Program-made: the position numbers and the translations under genes
Shown: piece after piece, positions 34,146 to 45,855 of the stretch
How positions within the stretch are numbered: position 1 is the first letter of the stretch
How the letters are laid out: every line of letters begins with the position of its first letter
NCBI GenBank assembly: GCA_016617855.1
Contig: JAECUM010000851.1
Location: forward strand, 62,001-126,000
Source of the DNA: Megalonaias nervosa
Lineage: Eukaryota; Mollusca; Bivalvia; Unionida; Unionidae
Reading direction: 5' to 3'
Length of the DNA stretch: 64,000 nt
The notes under the pieces: generated by a model
What the model was told of the DNA's origin: nothing
The model's input: the letters and a program-made list of their open reading frames with translations, nothing else
Databases searched by the model: none

Positions 34146-36424
34146 ATCGCATGCTTATAAAGTAGCTAATATTTTCTGCTCTGATATCTTACAACCGCAG
34201 GCAGAAATTGGCTAGTGGTTTCTATTATTCTGTGAAGAAACTAACTTTTTTATGAATCTCTCCCTCTCTCTCTGCTGGGTGATTAAGTCATTTAAATTAC
34301 GGAACTTACCTTATCCATTGTTCCAAGGCACATATATTACGGATAACAGGCCAAATTTAAAATTTCATCTCAGGTTCATAAATATAATAGTTTTGTGAAG
34401 GTCAAAGCATCAGAAATAACAAATTAGCAAACAAAATATAATCTTTTTCATGGTTTTTTGCTCACAGCAAGTGCAAACAACTTATTTTGTTGCCCGCAAA
34501 AAAATTCTTCAAAAAGAGAGCATTTTTATACAGTGTATATGTTGAATACAAATCCAGTAATGGGAATTTTTTGGGGGGGGGATGAATTCTTGAAATAGAA
34601 ACTAGGGAATATAACCTGATTGTTCTTAAGACATAATTTGCAAATGTACGTGGTATACAAAAGGAAATGTGTCTCGGCCAAACCAGAATTTACAGTTTTA
34701 ATTCCTCAGAATTTGCCATTATGAGTTATGTCCAATCCATAAGCCAAAATGTGTGAAAAGCTCGCCTTTATTCACGTTTTATTCATGTGAAAGTGAAAAA
34801 CAGAAGGGATTGGCAAATAGATCCATAACTACAATGTAAAAAGACAATCCAGGTATTTGTTCCTTGTAACTGCCTACCTGTACCTGTATGATATTTTATT
34901 TTGACTAATTCATCTAACAATAATTTTTTATGAATACCATTTTACATTATATATTTATTTTTCTCTAATATTTCCTATGAAAAGTTAAACACAGGACTGT
35001 ATATAGTTTTAATTTATTTTGCTTTATTGCATAGTTGTATTGTGCTGATATTTTTTGTGTCATGACAATATTAACTAATATTTTAAACAGGATAAAATAA
35101 TGATAAAATCACAGACAAATGAAGATGTTTATGGGGGGGGGATGCATGCTACAACAGCCTGAGCTGTGAATAGACTTAAAAGCTTTAGAAGTTGTTTAAA
35201 AAATTATGTGGGGGAGGTTGTATTCTTCTAACAGAAAACAATCACATCTGTAGATGATACAATTAAAAAAAACATTTAATTTTTTTTAAACTACTACATT
35301 AATTTCATATCCAAATGTATCAAGCAAGTTTGGTACTGTATTGTAGCAGTAATAATAAAAACAAATTGAGCTGGTTACTGGTAGCGATAGCAACATTATT
35401 TATATCCAATGTATTTTTTATAATTGCTACCAAACGAGTTTTATCAGTTTAGTACTTTACAATCAATAATCTGTACTATAAATATCACTTCATATATGGA
35501 TGAATACGATTTTTAATAATAATAAAAATGTAGTTTCCAGTTTGATATCTGTGGAAATAAAGCATCTCAACTGTATGGAAATGTTCTTTTATGTTTAGAT
35601 GTAGAAAATATATTTCATTTTGTTAGAATTTATTGTCTTATATAATGAAATAACTTCATAGCTATGCTTTGTGTGCGATGTACTTGTTTCAAGTCATTTG
35701 CCTCTTGCTCTTGTATTGGAATTGGAGATTTAAAATGAAATTGGAGATAAGAGATACTTGTCACAGACAACTAGTGATAATACTTGCTGGTTATTGCATA
35801 ATCATCCATGCCATACATACATAAAAATTCTGTATAATTTGAATATTTACCTTTCCTCTTGTTATATATGTAAACTGCCACTGTAAACTGCTGATTAACA
35901 ATAAAAATTAATTTCATAGGAATGAGAGAATAACAGAATCCTCATCTCTGTAATGTACTCCCTCTCTCTCTCGTAAATAAAGAAAGTATGGCCCTGAGGT
36001 GCAATTAACTGCAATTTTCTCAAACCTTATGAGGTCTTTAATGATACAAAAAGCAGAATTTGCACTGCGTTATTCTAAAATAACATGCTCTAAATTGATA
36101 ACATTGTGAATGAGAATATATAAACAAATTAGGTCCTTAAACCTTGCTTGTAAGAGGCTACCCTATTCTGCCACTGTGCGGTCGCGGTAAACTACACCCA
36201 TAAAATGTCCGAACAAAATTGGGGTGGGAAGGGTCAGCAAAAATATAACATTGTATAAATACATCTAACTGTATACAATTTGATTCATTTAATTTCTTTG
36301 TGCTTCTTGCAGGCCACCTCTTTTCTGAATGTTAATACTCTGAGAAATCAGTTGACTATAATGCGGTAATATTGTTGCTAGGGTCCGGGGAGTAGTCATA
36401 TTGTAAGAAACTGACATGTCACAG
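34146..36424. other. AT-rich non-coding stretch
   Basis: G-runs near 34575 and 35134; otherwise AT-rich, without a gene or an identified repeat. Confidence 0.45.
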
Positions 36425-36938
36425 CGCCATCTGTTGTCACAGTGAGGCATCATTTTATGCTAACTTCTGTGATGCTAACATGCAATGTTCTTGATGCTAC
36501 ATTATAATCATGATTTTAGAAGGTGCAATCTATAACTTGTGATATAGCAAGTTTATAAATTGAATATTAAAACTTGTAATAACTGATATAGCATTTGCAA
36601 TACGACAAACTACAGAATCAATTCAGTAGCTGGCAAATTCCAAGATACAATGACGAAGGAAAGTAGATCTAAGCACTTGCAAGCAGCCATTTACAGCTTG
36701 TATCAATGAAGAATAGAAAATTCATGACTAGAATTATGAATGTAGCATTTGCAAGCAGCCATTGACAATAACGCAGAAGGAAAGGAGCACTTGCGAACTG
36801 CCACGTACAATTTGTATCAATGAAGAGTACAATATACATGGACAGAATTATGGAAATAGCACTTGCAAGCAGCCATTTACACTAATGCATCAAAGAAGAT
36901 TACAAAATACATGCAGAGAATTATAGCAGTAATCCCCT
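36425..36938 (-). repeat. Arm 2 of the 515-bp long inverted repeat
   Basis: Begins CGCCATCTGTTGTCACAG and ends AATTATAGCAGTAATCCCC, the reverse complement of arm 1, with the same internal repeat units. The arms enclose about 3.5 kb. Confidence 0.75.
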
Positions 36939-36999
36939 TCAACAGAAAACCTCATGTCAATAACTGAAAAGGTTGCTTTGCTGCTCTGGTTAATTCATG

Positions 37000-38560
37000 A
37001 TTAGTAATTTCCCTTTCTCACAGCATAAATATCTTAAGAGATCTAAATTTTTGGCAAATCAAACTGCCTTCATCAGCAACTAATGTTGATCACATGACTT
37101 ATAATGGTCACATGATATGAGGAGACTGGTGTAGACTGGTGGTAATTCAAGCCCCTTGTCCCTGCTTAGTGTTGACCTCTGCTGTTGTATATCGATCGCA
37201 TGCTTCATTCTTTTTCAATCTGTTGTCCTCTGATGTGATGACCTTGGTCTGACTGGGGATGATGGAATTTCCCATAATGCTACAATGTTCATGTATGACC
37301 GATGACTCTACTGATGTCTTTAGTCCTTGTTTCTAACACTACCTGTTTCCCTGATGTAATAATTCTCACAATCATTACATTTGATATAATAAACCACATC
37401 ACATTTTTAAAATTTCCTGTTTTGTCTTTGAGATAAATTGTTGTCTTAAAAGAGTTGTATGGTTTGTGATATACGTTAATCTCATGTCTGAATACTCTAG
37501 CTAGGTCTGCTGATGTGCCACAGATATATGGCATGCCAATGTTGGTTCTATTTAGGCTACACTCCTGGTTTTGTATGGTATTTTTTCACGTTTTTCTTGA
37601 AGTTTGAAAATTCATTCTGAATAGCCGTTTTACCCTTAGTGCTGATTTCACATTCTCTATTTCCTCCATTTGATCAATCTCGTCAGTGACTAGGGAGTTA
37701 GCTCCCTGCATTAAAGGTCTTACTACTGACCTTGCATTCCAGATGGTGATGGGAAAAAACCTGACGTTGTTATTGTTATTGTTGTTATAGGGTTTAACGC
37801 CATTTTTCAGCACAAGATAGGCTATACATGGCGGCCAGTATTAATGGTGGAGGAAGAACCCTGGAAAATCCCGGGAAGAACCACCGACCCATGAGAAGCT
37901 ACTGGCAGGCGTTCTCACGTACCCACGCTAGCCGAGCCTGGACTCGAACTCACGCAGACAGAGGTGAGATGGCAGTGATCCGTAACGGTCAGCGCTTTAA
38001 ACCACTCGGCCACTCAGGGTCCCTTTGAGGTACTGGTAGGTGTGGGTTGGTTTTCTATACACAGTGACTTTGGTTGATCCACCATCTTTTAAGTGTGTAC
38101 ATGTGTAATTTGCCATTTTCTTTTTCTGAAGTGAACTGAATATGTGGGTCAACGGAGTTGAGATGATCAGATAACTCCTGAACATGGTACTCAGCCAAGG
38201 TATCGTCCACATATCTGAACCACATTGATGGTGGGTTCTTGGCTGATTCCAAGGCCTTTTTCTCAAAAATCTCCATGATTAAGTTGACAACTAATGGTGA
38301 GACAAGGGGACCCCATTGCCACTTTGTTTTTATTTTTAAAACTGCCCATTATAGATAAAATATGTGCTGTCCAAATACAGTTTCAATATGGCACAGATGT
38401 GTTCAATAGGATGGTCACATCAAGATTTAAGTACAACTTTATCCACTGGAATACTGGTGAAAAGTGCCGATACATGAGAGACTAGTTTTCTACATGGTGG
38501 TATAGTTAGGTTCCTGATCTTTTGGACAAAGTGTATGCTGTTGATGTAGGTCTCCCAAAT
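37000..38560 (-). pseudogene. Penelope-like element: reverse transcriptase plus GIY-YIG remnant
   Basis: Read on the minus strand from high to low coordinates. SALFTSIPVDKVV lies at about 38465-38428, then GVAMGSP-type coding (38323-38307), MEIFEKKALESA (38276), the catalytic FRYVDD (38219-38202) and DHLNSVDPHIQFTSE. A frame change leads to VTVYRKPTHTYQYL (about 38070). After an inserted SINE the protein resumes with NARSVVRPLMQGANSLVTDE (about 37735). MPYICGTSADLARVFR follows (37534), then a GIY-YIG-like part (VVYYIKCNDC and YYIRETG, about 37395-37325), and a weak C-terminal tail to about 37000. Penelope-like elements copy RNA into chromosomal ends or nicks using the GIY-YIG endonuclease. 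YVDD is intact, but frameshifts, stops and the insertion make this copy inactive. Confidence 0.85.
37776..38024 (-). mobile_element. SINE family A, near-complete, nested in the Penelope-like element
   Basis: Reverse orientation. A GTT-rich tail, GGTTTAACGCCATTTTTCAG, GGCGGCCAGTATTAATGG, then the tRNA-like head (CTCGAACTCACGCAGACAG as reverse B box; AAACCACTCGGCCACTCAGG as reverse A box). The coding frames of the retroelement run up to both sides, so the SINE is the younger insertion. Confidence 0.9.
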
Positions 38561-38865
38561 AATGAAACAAGCTTAATAAGATTCATTACATGTTTAAAAA
38601 AACAAAAAAAAATAACAGCTGTAAGAATGCTAACATCTTGATTCCATGGTCCAGATGGTTCCGAAAGCTAATTTCAAATATTTGCTGAAAAGGACAATTA
38701 TAGCATATTCCTTCAATACCAACAATCTGAGATTTATACTTGGATATATTTTTTTTAGAAACTTATTTCAATTTCTCTTGTCATTAGTTTTGCAGATTGT
38801 AAAAAGGTAAAACACTGAAATGATGGAAAATATGTAATGATGATTGCAATATCGTCCCAACTAAA
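38561..38865. other. Non-coding stretch
   Basis: AT-rich; no feature is recognised between the Penelope remnant and the minisatellite. Confidence 0.45.
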
Positions 38866-39875
38866 ACTGATCTGATCTGATGAATATGAAATGATAATAA
38901 CAAAACTGATCTGATCTGATGAATATGAAATGATAATAACTGACAAAACTGATCTGATCTGATGAATATGAAATGATAATAACTAACAAAACTGATCTGA
39001 TCTGATGAATATGAAATGATAATAACTGACAAAACTGATCTGATCTGATGAATATGAAATGATAATAACATAAAACTGATCCGATCTGATGAATATGAAA
39101 TGATAATAACTGACACAAAACTGATCTGATTTGATGAATATGAAATGATAATAACATAAAACTGATCTGATCTGATGAATATGAAATGATAATAACTGAC
39201 ATAAAACTGATCTGATTTGATGAATATGAAATGATAATAACTGACATAAAACTGATCTGATCTGATGAATATGAAATGATAATAACTGACATAAAACTGA
39301 TCTGATCTGATGAATATGAAATGATAATAACTGACAAAACTGATCTGATCTGATGAATATGAAATGATAATAACAAAACTGATCTGATCTGATGAATATG
39401 AAATGATAATAACACATAAAACTGATCTGATCTGATGAATATGAAATGATAATAACAAAACTGATCTGATTTGATGAATATGAAATGATAATAACTGACA
39501 TAAAACTGATCTGATTTGATGAATATGAAATGATAACATAAAACTGATCTGATGAATATGAAATGATAATAACTGACAAAACTGATCTGATTTGATGAAT
39601 ATGAAATGATAATAACTGACAAAACTGATCTGATTTGATGAATATGAAATGATAATAACATAAAACTGATCTGATCTGATGAATATGAAATGATAATAAC
39701 TAACAAAACTGATCTGATCTGATGAATATGAAATGATAATAACTGACAAAACTGATCTGATTTGATGAATATGAAATGATAACATAAAACTGATCTGATC
39801 TGATGAATATGAAATGATAATAACTAACAAAACTGATCTGATTTGATGAATATGAAATGATAGTAACTGACAATG
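38866..39875. repeat. 24-copy minisatellite (about 37-45 bp units)
   Basis: I count 24 copies of a core CTGATCTGATYTGATGAATA plus TGAAATGATAATAAC. They are joined by linkers of a few fixed kinds (AAAA, TGACAAAA, TAACAAAA, ATAAAA, TGACATAAAA). A few units lose a CTGAT or an ATA step. The reverse complement of the unit lacks stop codons in all three frames, so long repetitive minus-strand frames (up to 348 codons) are artefacts. Confidence 0.95.
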
Positions 39876-40454
39876 CCATGAATATCAAAAATAAAAAAAG
39901 GAAAACTAGTAATTACTTTCACATGCAAGAAAATTGCTTCCATGATGTTGTAGTTGTTTGTCCATATATTTCACTGGCTCTGGTACATCTGCAGGCAGGT
40001 ACACAGTACATGAAGAAAATATGCTAGAGAAAAGAGAAATTCCACACCAGTCTACAGTTGGATAAATGAACATTCAGCACATAATCTGTATGGAATGGAC
40101 TTAAAAGTCAAGGTCATATCTGCTACTTTCACTGGAAAACAATGTTACAAATCATTTTTATCCAAAAAAAAGTCACAAAATTGAAAAATGAACAAGGGTT
40201 ATTCAATGTGAAATGGGGATTATTCAGGTTTTGTATTTTATATGTCAATGCGGTGAACAGTACGAACACTCCCTTCACTGCCTTGGAAATATACTGCCTA
40301 ATTTTGCTTAGTAAGTATCTACTTAATGCAAGTGTACTCACCATACATGTACATGTAATTCTGTATGGTCTCACAAGAGATTGGTCTGAGCCAACCAGAT
40401 GAGTTTCCTCTTTAAATGAAGTTAATAATAATAATAATAATAGTAAAAACACAA
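39876..40454. other. Non-coding stretch
   Basis: AT-rich with a short (AAT)n at about 40425-40443. No gene. Confidence 0.45.
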
Positions 40455-40625
40455 TTCAGATCTGCCATATCATAATGTGCCTGTGGATCATGGTCAACGT
40501 CGATTGTTATACTGATTACTCCTAACAAACTGCACAGACCCAGATCTACTGGCGCTTTATGAGATGGCAGGATCTGGTTCTGTGCAGTTTGCAGTTGGAC
40601 TAATAAGCGAGTATATATGGAATAT
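40455..40625. mobile_element. Palindromic MITE (AGTCTAACTGCA type), copy 3
   Basis: Carries ACTCCTAACAAACTGCACAG and the inner hairpin CTGCACAGACCCAGATCT ... AGGATCTGGTTCTGTGCAG (40530-40587), as in the 9.5-kb copy, then GTTTGCAGTTGGACTAATAA at the right end. The left end is eroded. Confidence 0.7.
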
Positions 40626-40879
40626 ACAGAGAGAGAGAGTGAGGGCACATATCAGATGAATTAATTTTTTCACAAGATGCATTGTCAGGTCACAGTACTG
40701 GAGCATGCCAAGTTCATGAAGATACCTTAACAGTTTAGGAAAATAACTAATAGTTGTAATATGCAAAGCCAAACTTCATATCTGACAAATTCTGATCATG
40801 ATACAAATGCATACCAATTTTCATCAAATTATTTCCAACAGTTCAGAAGACATTAACAGGAGAAAAGTGTTACATAGGG

Positions 40880-41050
40880 CTGATTGTTTTTGGTTGGTTT
40901 TAATGTACTTTAACACCTTACTGACTGTCATGCTGAGGAAATGGGAGCTAAGTGCCTTTCTTAAGGACACACTGATGCAGTCAACCGGGCTGGCAAGGGG
41001 AAGTATCAAACCTGACCCTTGGATTACAAGTCTAATGCTCAACTCAGCTA
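40880..41050 (-). mobile_element. Eroded tRNA-derived SINE fragment
   Basis: On the minus strand, GAGCATTAGACTTGTAATCC followed by CAGGTTTGATACTTCCCC resembles tRNA A- and B-box regions. A body that ends in ACATTAAAACC follows. Different from families A and B. Confidence 0.5.
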
Positions 41051-41126
41051 CTGTAAAACTCTAAAATTACTAATCTGACAAAGCTGAAGTATATATGGGA
41101 CACAAACTCTTGTCATGATCAAAATG

Positions 41127-41129
<3 letters not shown>

Positions 41130-41169
<40 letters not shown>
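41130..41169. repeat. (AAT)n microsatellite
   Basis: A run of about 13 AAT units. Confidence 0.95.
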
Positions 41170-41170
<1 letters not shown>

Positions 41171-41716
41171 AATTGAGAGAAGGTAACGCAATTAGTTACA
41201 AAACTAATTTACCATGAGGCCATTTTAGCTGTTATGTACGATACATAGTGTATACAATACCATGTGATACATTTGGCTTCACACTTAGGAACTAAAACAT
41301 TCTAAAAGTCAAACCACAGATTCAGCAAATTTTAAGAAAGTCTCTCAAATGGTTCAGGAGATATTGAGCAAACGTATATGCCACAGAAAAACATGCCGAC
41401 TCTAGAATACACCACCCCACGCCAATCGTCGTTTGAGATGGGTATGCAACCCCACCCCTGAAACATAGCAACTAAATATAAGCTATGCACTTGATTACAA
41501 TGACAACTAGAAATATGTTAATGAAACAAATCCCCACTGGAGTGACCTTAATACACAAATTAACAAGGTGCAAGTACCCTTTCACATTCATACCGTGGCA
41601 TAAACGTTGTAAAATGAATATAGCAAAGGTTTTCTTTGATGTGTCTATGCATTAAGCGTCGCATATTGCCGAGTCAGAGTTTACTATCTTTCAGTTCAAT
41701 TGACCGGAGTTTGGCC

Positions 41717-41836
41717 ACAACAAAACCATGCAGTTATTGTACTGCTAAGCTCCTCCAAACAAAACCATGCAGTTATTGCACAGCTATGCCCCTCCCAAAC
41801 AAAAACATGCAGTTATTGCACAGCTATGCCCCTCCA
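41717..41836. repeat. Three copies of a 40-bp tandem unit
   Basis: CAAAACCATGCAGTTATTG recurs about every 40 bp (41721, 41760, 41800), followed by CACAGCTATGCCCCTCC in the better copies. Confidence 0.85.
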
Positions 41837-42062
41837 TCTACCTCTGACCTTTATCATCAAATGACATGCTCAACTATCAAACAAAAATCACAGTAAAACC
41901 TAAATTTTCAACAAATCGACATAGGTTTTTTTAAGCTAAAGCTCCATTTAACTCTGAAGAATTTGAATCATTAACGCATTCGACACATTCGGCAGAGCTC
42001 GACCATAGGGGAATTTGGCAGCTCCGCAGTTCATGAATTTGAACAAGTACATATCATACAAT

Positions 42063-42280
42063 GTTGTTGTTGTTGTTGTGGGGCTTAACGCCATTTTTCA
42101 GCACACGATAGGCTATACATGGCGGCCAGTATTAATGGTGGAGGAAGAAACCGGGAAATCCCCGGAAAGAACCATCGACCCACGAGAAGCTACTGGCAAG
42201 CTTTCTTACATATCCACATTCGCCGAATCCGCGACTCGAACCCACGCAGACAGAGGTGAGATGGCAGTGATCCGTAACGG
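42063..42280 (-). mobile_element. SINE family A, 5'-truncated, with a perfect 13-bp target duplication
   Basis: CATATCATACAAT stands on both sides (42050-42062 and 42281-42293). Between them lie a GTT tail, GGGGCTTAACGCCATTTTTC, the body and part of the tRNA-like head up to GATCCGTAACGG. The A-box side is missing, as expected from incomplete reverse transcription. The perfect duplication marks a fairly recent insertion. Confidence 0.92.
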
Positions 42281-42759
42281 CATATCATACAATAATGAAA
42301 ATGTATTTGGCAGAACACATTTTGCACAAATAAATTAAATTCCAGCATACAGCAAATTAAGCCCTGAACAATTTTCAGAAAGATAAAAAAGGGTGGAGGC
42401 GGGGGAGGGGGAGAGTGTGCCTGCCTATCCTACGGTTGTGTTCAAAACAATAACCTTTGTAAACATGTACCGTTATCATATTGTCTTCTCATTAAAACTG
42501 CTTTGGAGATATTACTGTTATTTCAATCATTCATGTATTTGTAAAAGAAAATGCCACAATTAAACTTCACTGAGCAACGAATGAACTGCTATATTAAGTT
42601 TTCCAATACTTTTTGATCACTGTGAAAAAAGAGGAACCAGTAAATGTAACTGTACTCAATTTGGCATCTAGGTGTTCATACGCTGATCAGCCACCCCCTA
42701 AAAAAGACTCCGACAACGATGTCCCTCATACAACACGTGTATGATCAAGAATCCCTTTG

Positions 42760-42910
42760 TTGGGATGAATTGTTTGGTTTGGTTTGGATTGGTTTGAATG
42801 AGTTTGGTTTGGTGATTTACGACACAGCAACACCAGCAGGTTATTTAGTGCAAAGGCAACTAAAATGCCTTGCCCAAGGATACACCATGGTAGTGACCGA
42901 GGCTTGTTGA
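42760..42910. mobile_element. Probable eroded SINE fragment (related to the 60.7-kb copy)
   Basis: A GGTTTGGTTTGG stretch followed by GTGATTTACGACACAGCAACA, matching the GGTGTTTCACGGCACAGCAACA region at 60.72 kb, and then a decayed body. No tRNA head is readable. Confidence 0.5.
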
Positions 42911-44188
42911 GGTGAACATACTGAAACTGAAACAATCTAAGTATAAAGCGACCTCACGTGGTTATTCTTTTACCGCTCCCCTAAAGAGGTTTTGTAGTAT
43001 GGGACTGAACAAAAATAAACATCTCATCAAGATAAAATATCGTGATAATGATGCAAATTCCGTAACCCCATTCACTTAACTTTCCTGACCCCAAGTCTAA
43101 CATTTTAAAATTATACAATTGCAAATGCCCAACCTCCATACATACATTCTTGATGGCAAAGCACGAGAAAACTGTGTGGACTTTTTTAAAATCCATTTTA
43201 TTTCTGCACATTCGTCCCCTCAATGTCTACAAAAACTTTACAGCTATGATACATAACAAGCCTGAGCTAAACACTGGTAGTAAGCATAAAATTTCAGTCG
43301 CCTTTAAACTCGCCATATGGTCTTTTGAATCAAGTACAAGTACGTTACAAACGAGTCCATTTAAACCGCTAAACAAGTAATCTCCATCAATGGATGCATC
43401 AATGCTACAACAATTTTCCCACTTCATGTCTAGGGAACAGATGGTCAACAATTTTCAAGCTAAGATGATCCACAAAATTCAGCCAATATTATCAAGATCA
43501 TAAGAACCTTCTGATTTACGCAACCGGACTGACTGCTAACATGGTAAGTGTGATGCAGTCAAATAAAATTTGACACTTGCTGCGATGGCTGAAGTTGTCT
43601 TGGTGACAACTTGCAGGCAACGTCCTAGAAACTTCACAAGTGATTTCTGAAAATGCCTGATACTACAGTAAACCATGTACAAACTCCAGCACTTAAAAAT
43701 ATGTACTTTTTATATTATAAATTGCCCTTTTTGATGCATTTCGGTGTTTTAATTTTTAAATTTACCAGAAATGACGCGAAGAGATTGCCCAAATTCTAGA
43801 GCGCAGAAACAGAGAAAAACGGAAGACCTGTTTCATCTGCCCAGATTCCCAAATAAATAAATAAACAAACAAAATATAGCACAAAAATTGAGTTCCTTTA
43901 ATCAACTATCGTTTATCCATCGGCCTAGTTATTCGTTTTCATTTTCTCAAGCAGGCGTAAAATCAGTATAGTGGATTAACCAAGCGTTATATGAAGTACA
44001 ATTTTGAGAGCCTTTTCTTCTTTACTGAAGCGTCAAATCGATTATTATTTCACTCGAGGGTGTTTATGGTGTGTGTGTGTGTGTCCTTTGATAAGCTTGA
44101 ACATTTTTAACCACGTTTTCCAGTCATGGTTAGGAAAAGGAGAACCTAAGTTTATGCCATCCAGAATTTAAACTGATACCGAATAAAT
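42911..44188. other. Non-coding stretch
   Basis: A short (GT)n lies at about 44070-44084. No gene is recognised. Confidence 0.45.
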
Positions 44189-44384
44189 CAGGGACGGGCA
44201 ACATACGGCCCGCGGGCCTGACCCGGCCCGCGACGGGATTTTGACTGGCCCGCGGTCACATCCGGCCGCAATCTCCTGGCATAGGTGGATAAAAGCGATT
44301 AAGGTACTGATTTAGTAATCCGGCCCACCAAGAACTTCATTTTCCCATATCCGGCCCGCCGACTAGAGAAGTTGCCCACCACTG
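44189..44384. mobile_element. hAT MITE with a perfect 8-bp target duplication
   Basis: The 196-bp element starts CAGGGACGGGCAACATACGG and ends GTTGCCCACCACTG, giving inverted ends CAGGGACGGGCAAC and CAGTGGTGGGCAAC. GAATAAAT flanks it exactly on both sides (44181-44188 and 44385-44392). The GC-rich body repeats CCGGCCCGC-type words, as in many hAT non-autonomous elements. Confidence 0.95.
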
Positions 44385-44689
44385 GAATAAATCAATTTAA
44401 TATTTCTACTTCAGTACCTTTAAGGTTTTGATAATTTGAAGTTAAAAAGTGGAAATATTAGAATTGTTTTGTAAATTTAAACAACAGGCCTAAGCTGGCC
44501 TGATTTTGCTCACCTGGCAAAGATACACTAACAATCTGCCCATTTCCCTAAGAGGCTTTTAAGCAGTACTGTAAGAACACTTGTGCAAACAATCTCAAAC
44601 TTTATATCATGATGATTTTACCGACTTTATGCCATTATTTTTTTTTTTTAAATAACTTCTAACGACATAGGCATAATTCATATGCACTC
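44385..44689. other. Non-coding stretch
   Basis: AT-rich, with a poly-T run near 44640; nothing is recognised. Confidence 0.45.
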
Positions 44690-45855
44690 CATTGCTCACA
44701 ATCAAAATCATAATGAGACTCGGCGGATCAAGAGTGCTAACAAATTCAGCGAATCTGATACAAGATCGGCTCATTAACAGCGTTTATCCCGCTGATTTTT
44801 TTAAACGCCCAAGATCTTGATGTTATAAGCCCGAATTCAATTTTGATCGAAATCGGGTCAGAATTATGGCTTCCAGACGGATGATAAGCGCAAACTACTG
44901 CAAGTAATATCACCAAATAAGCACCGATCACGCTCATTCACGAAATAGCCCAATATCTTAATGATATAAGTATATGTGCCACGTTTCAAAATCGAATCAA
45001 AATATAGTTTCCTAACCGGTAACAATCTCATTTAATCAGATGCAAGATCAACTCATTTATATGCACGCATCTCGCTTATTGTAGAAACTACAAAACCCTG
45101 ATGATATAGTAGATATTCCAAGTCATATCAAAACTGGATCAGAAATACGGCCTCGACAGTGGAACAAGGTCATCCGCAAGATCTACTCTTCAATTTGCGT
45201 GAATCTCGCTCTTTGTCTAATTTATCCGAGATCTTGATGATACAAGTTAGATCAGAATTGTATCTTAAATCTGGCTTCAGAGTGATAGGAAGGTCGGCCA
45301 GTCAGATTCAAGATTAGCTCAAATATGTACGGATCCCACGCATCATCGAACCCATCCAAGATATTGATAATATAAGCCAATATTCCAAGTTTGATCAAAA
45401 TCGGATCACAAATATGACTTCTGACAGATCACAAGCACAGCCAATAAGTTGCAAGATTACCTCATTAGTATGTATGGATCTCCCGCACTGCTGAACCCGT
45501 CTGAGATCTTAACGATATAAGCACCTTTTACATATTTTGATCCAAATCAGATCAGAAATACGACCTCCAAAGTGCTAACAAGCACAGACAATCGGATGAA
45601 GAATCAAATCATTAGTATGCTTGGATCTTGGCCATTATCGAACATGTCCCAGATCTAAATTATGCATGCACATATTCCAAGTTTCATCAAAATCGTCAGA
45701 AATATGGCTCCCAGTGCGGTAATAAGGTTAGCTAATCATGTTCAATATTGCATAATTATGCATGGATCTTGCTGACTATCGAACTCGTCTGAGATGTGGA
45801 TGATCTAAACCCATATTCGAGGTTTGATTGAAATCGGATCAGAAATATGGACAAT
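44690..45855 (+). repeat. Diverged tandem array family B (about eight units of 130-145 bp)
   Basis: Each unit contains a form of TGAGATCTTGATGATATAAG, CATATTCCAAGTTTGATCAA, AATCGGATCAGAAATATGGC, and then CAATCAGATGCAAGATT-CTCATT. The GATCTTGATGATAT phrase recurs at about 44813, 44950, 45096, 45229, 45357, 45500, 45650 and 45790. Non-coding. Confidence 0.8.

Noticed and set aside
33864..34152. Overlapping minus-strand frames in a GC-rich patch
   Set aside because: The patch is a hAT-like MITE; few stops arise from high GC content, not coding selection.
37289..37534. A possible functional GIY-YIG nuclease gene
   Set aside because: The motifs lie in two frames of a decayed Penelope-like element with no start, so it is not a gene.
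38784..39830. A 348-codon minus-strand open frame and overlapping ones of 281 and 198 codons
   Set aside because: They are translations of the 24-copy minisatellite. All three reverse frames are open because the unit lacks reverse stops. There is no non-repetitive coding sequence attached.
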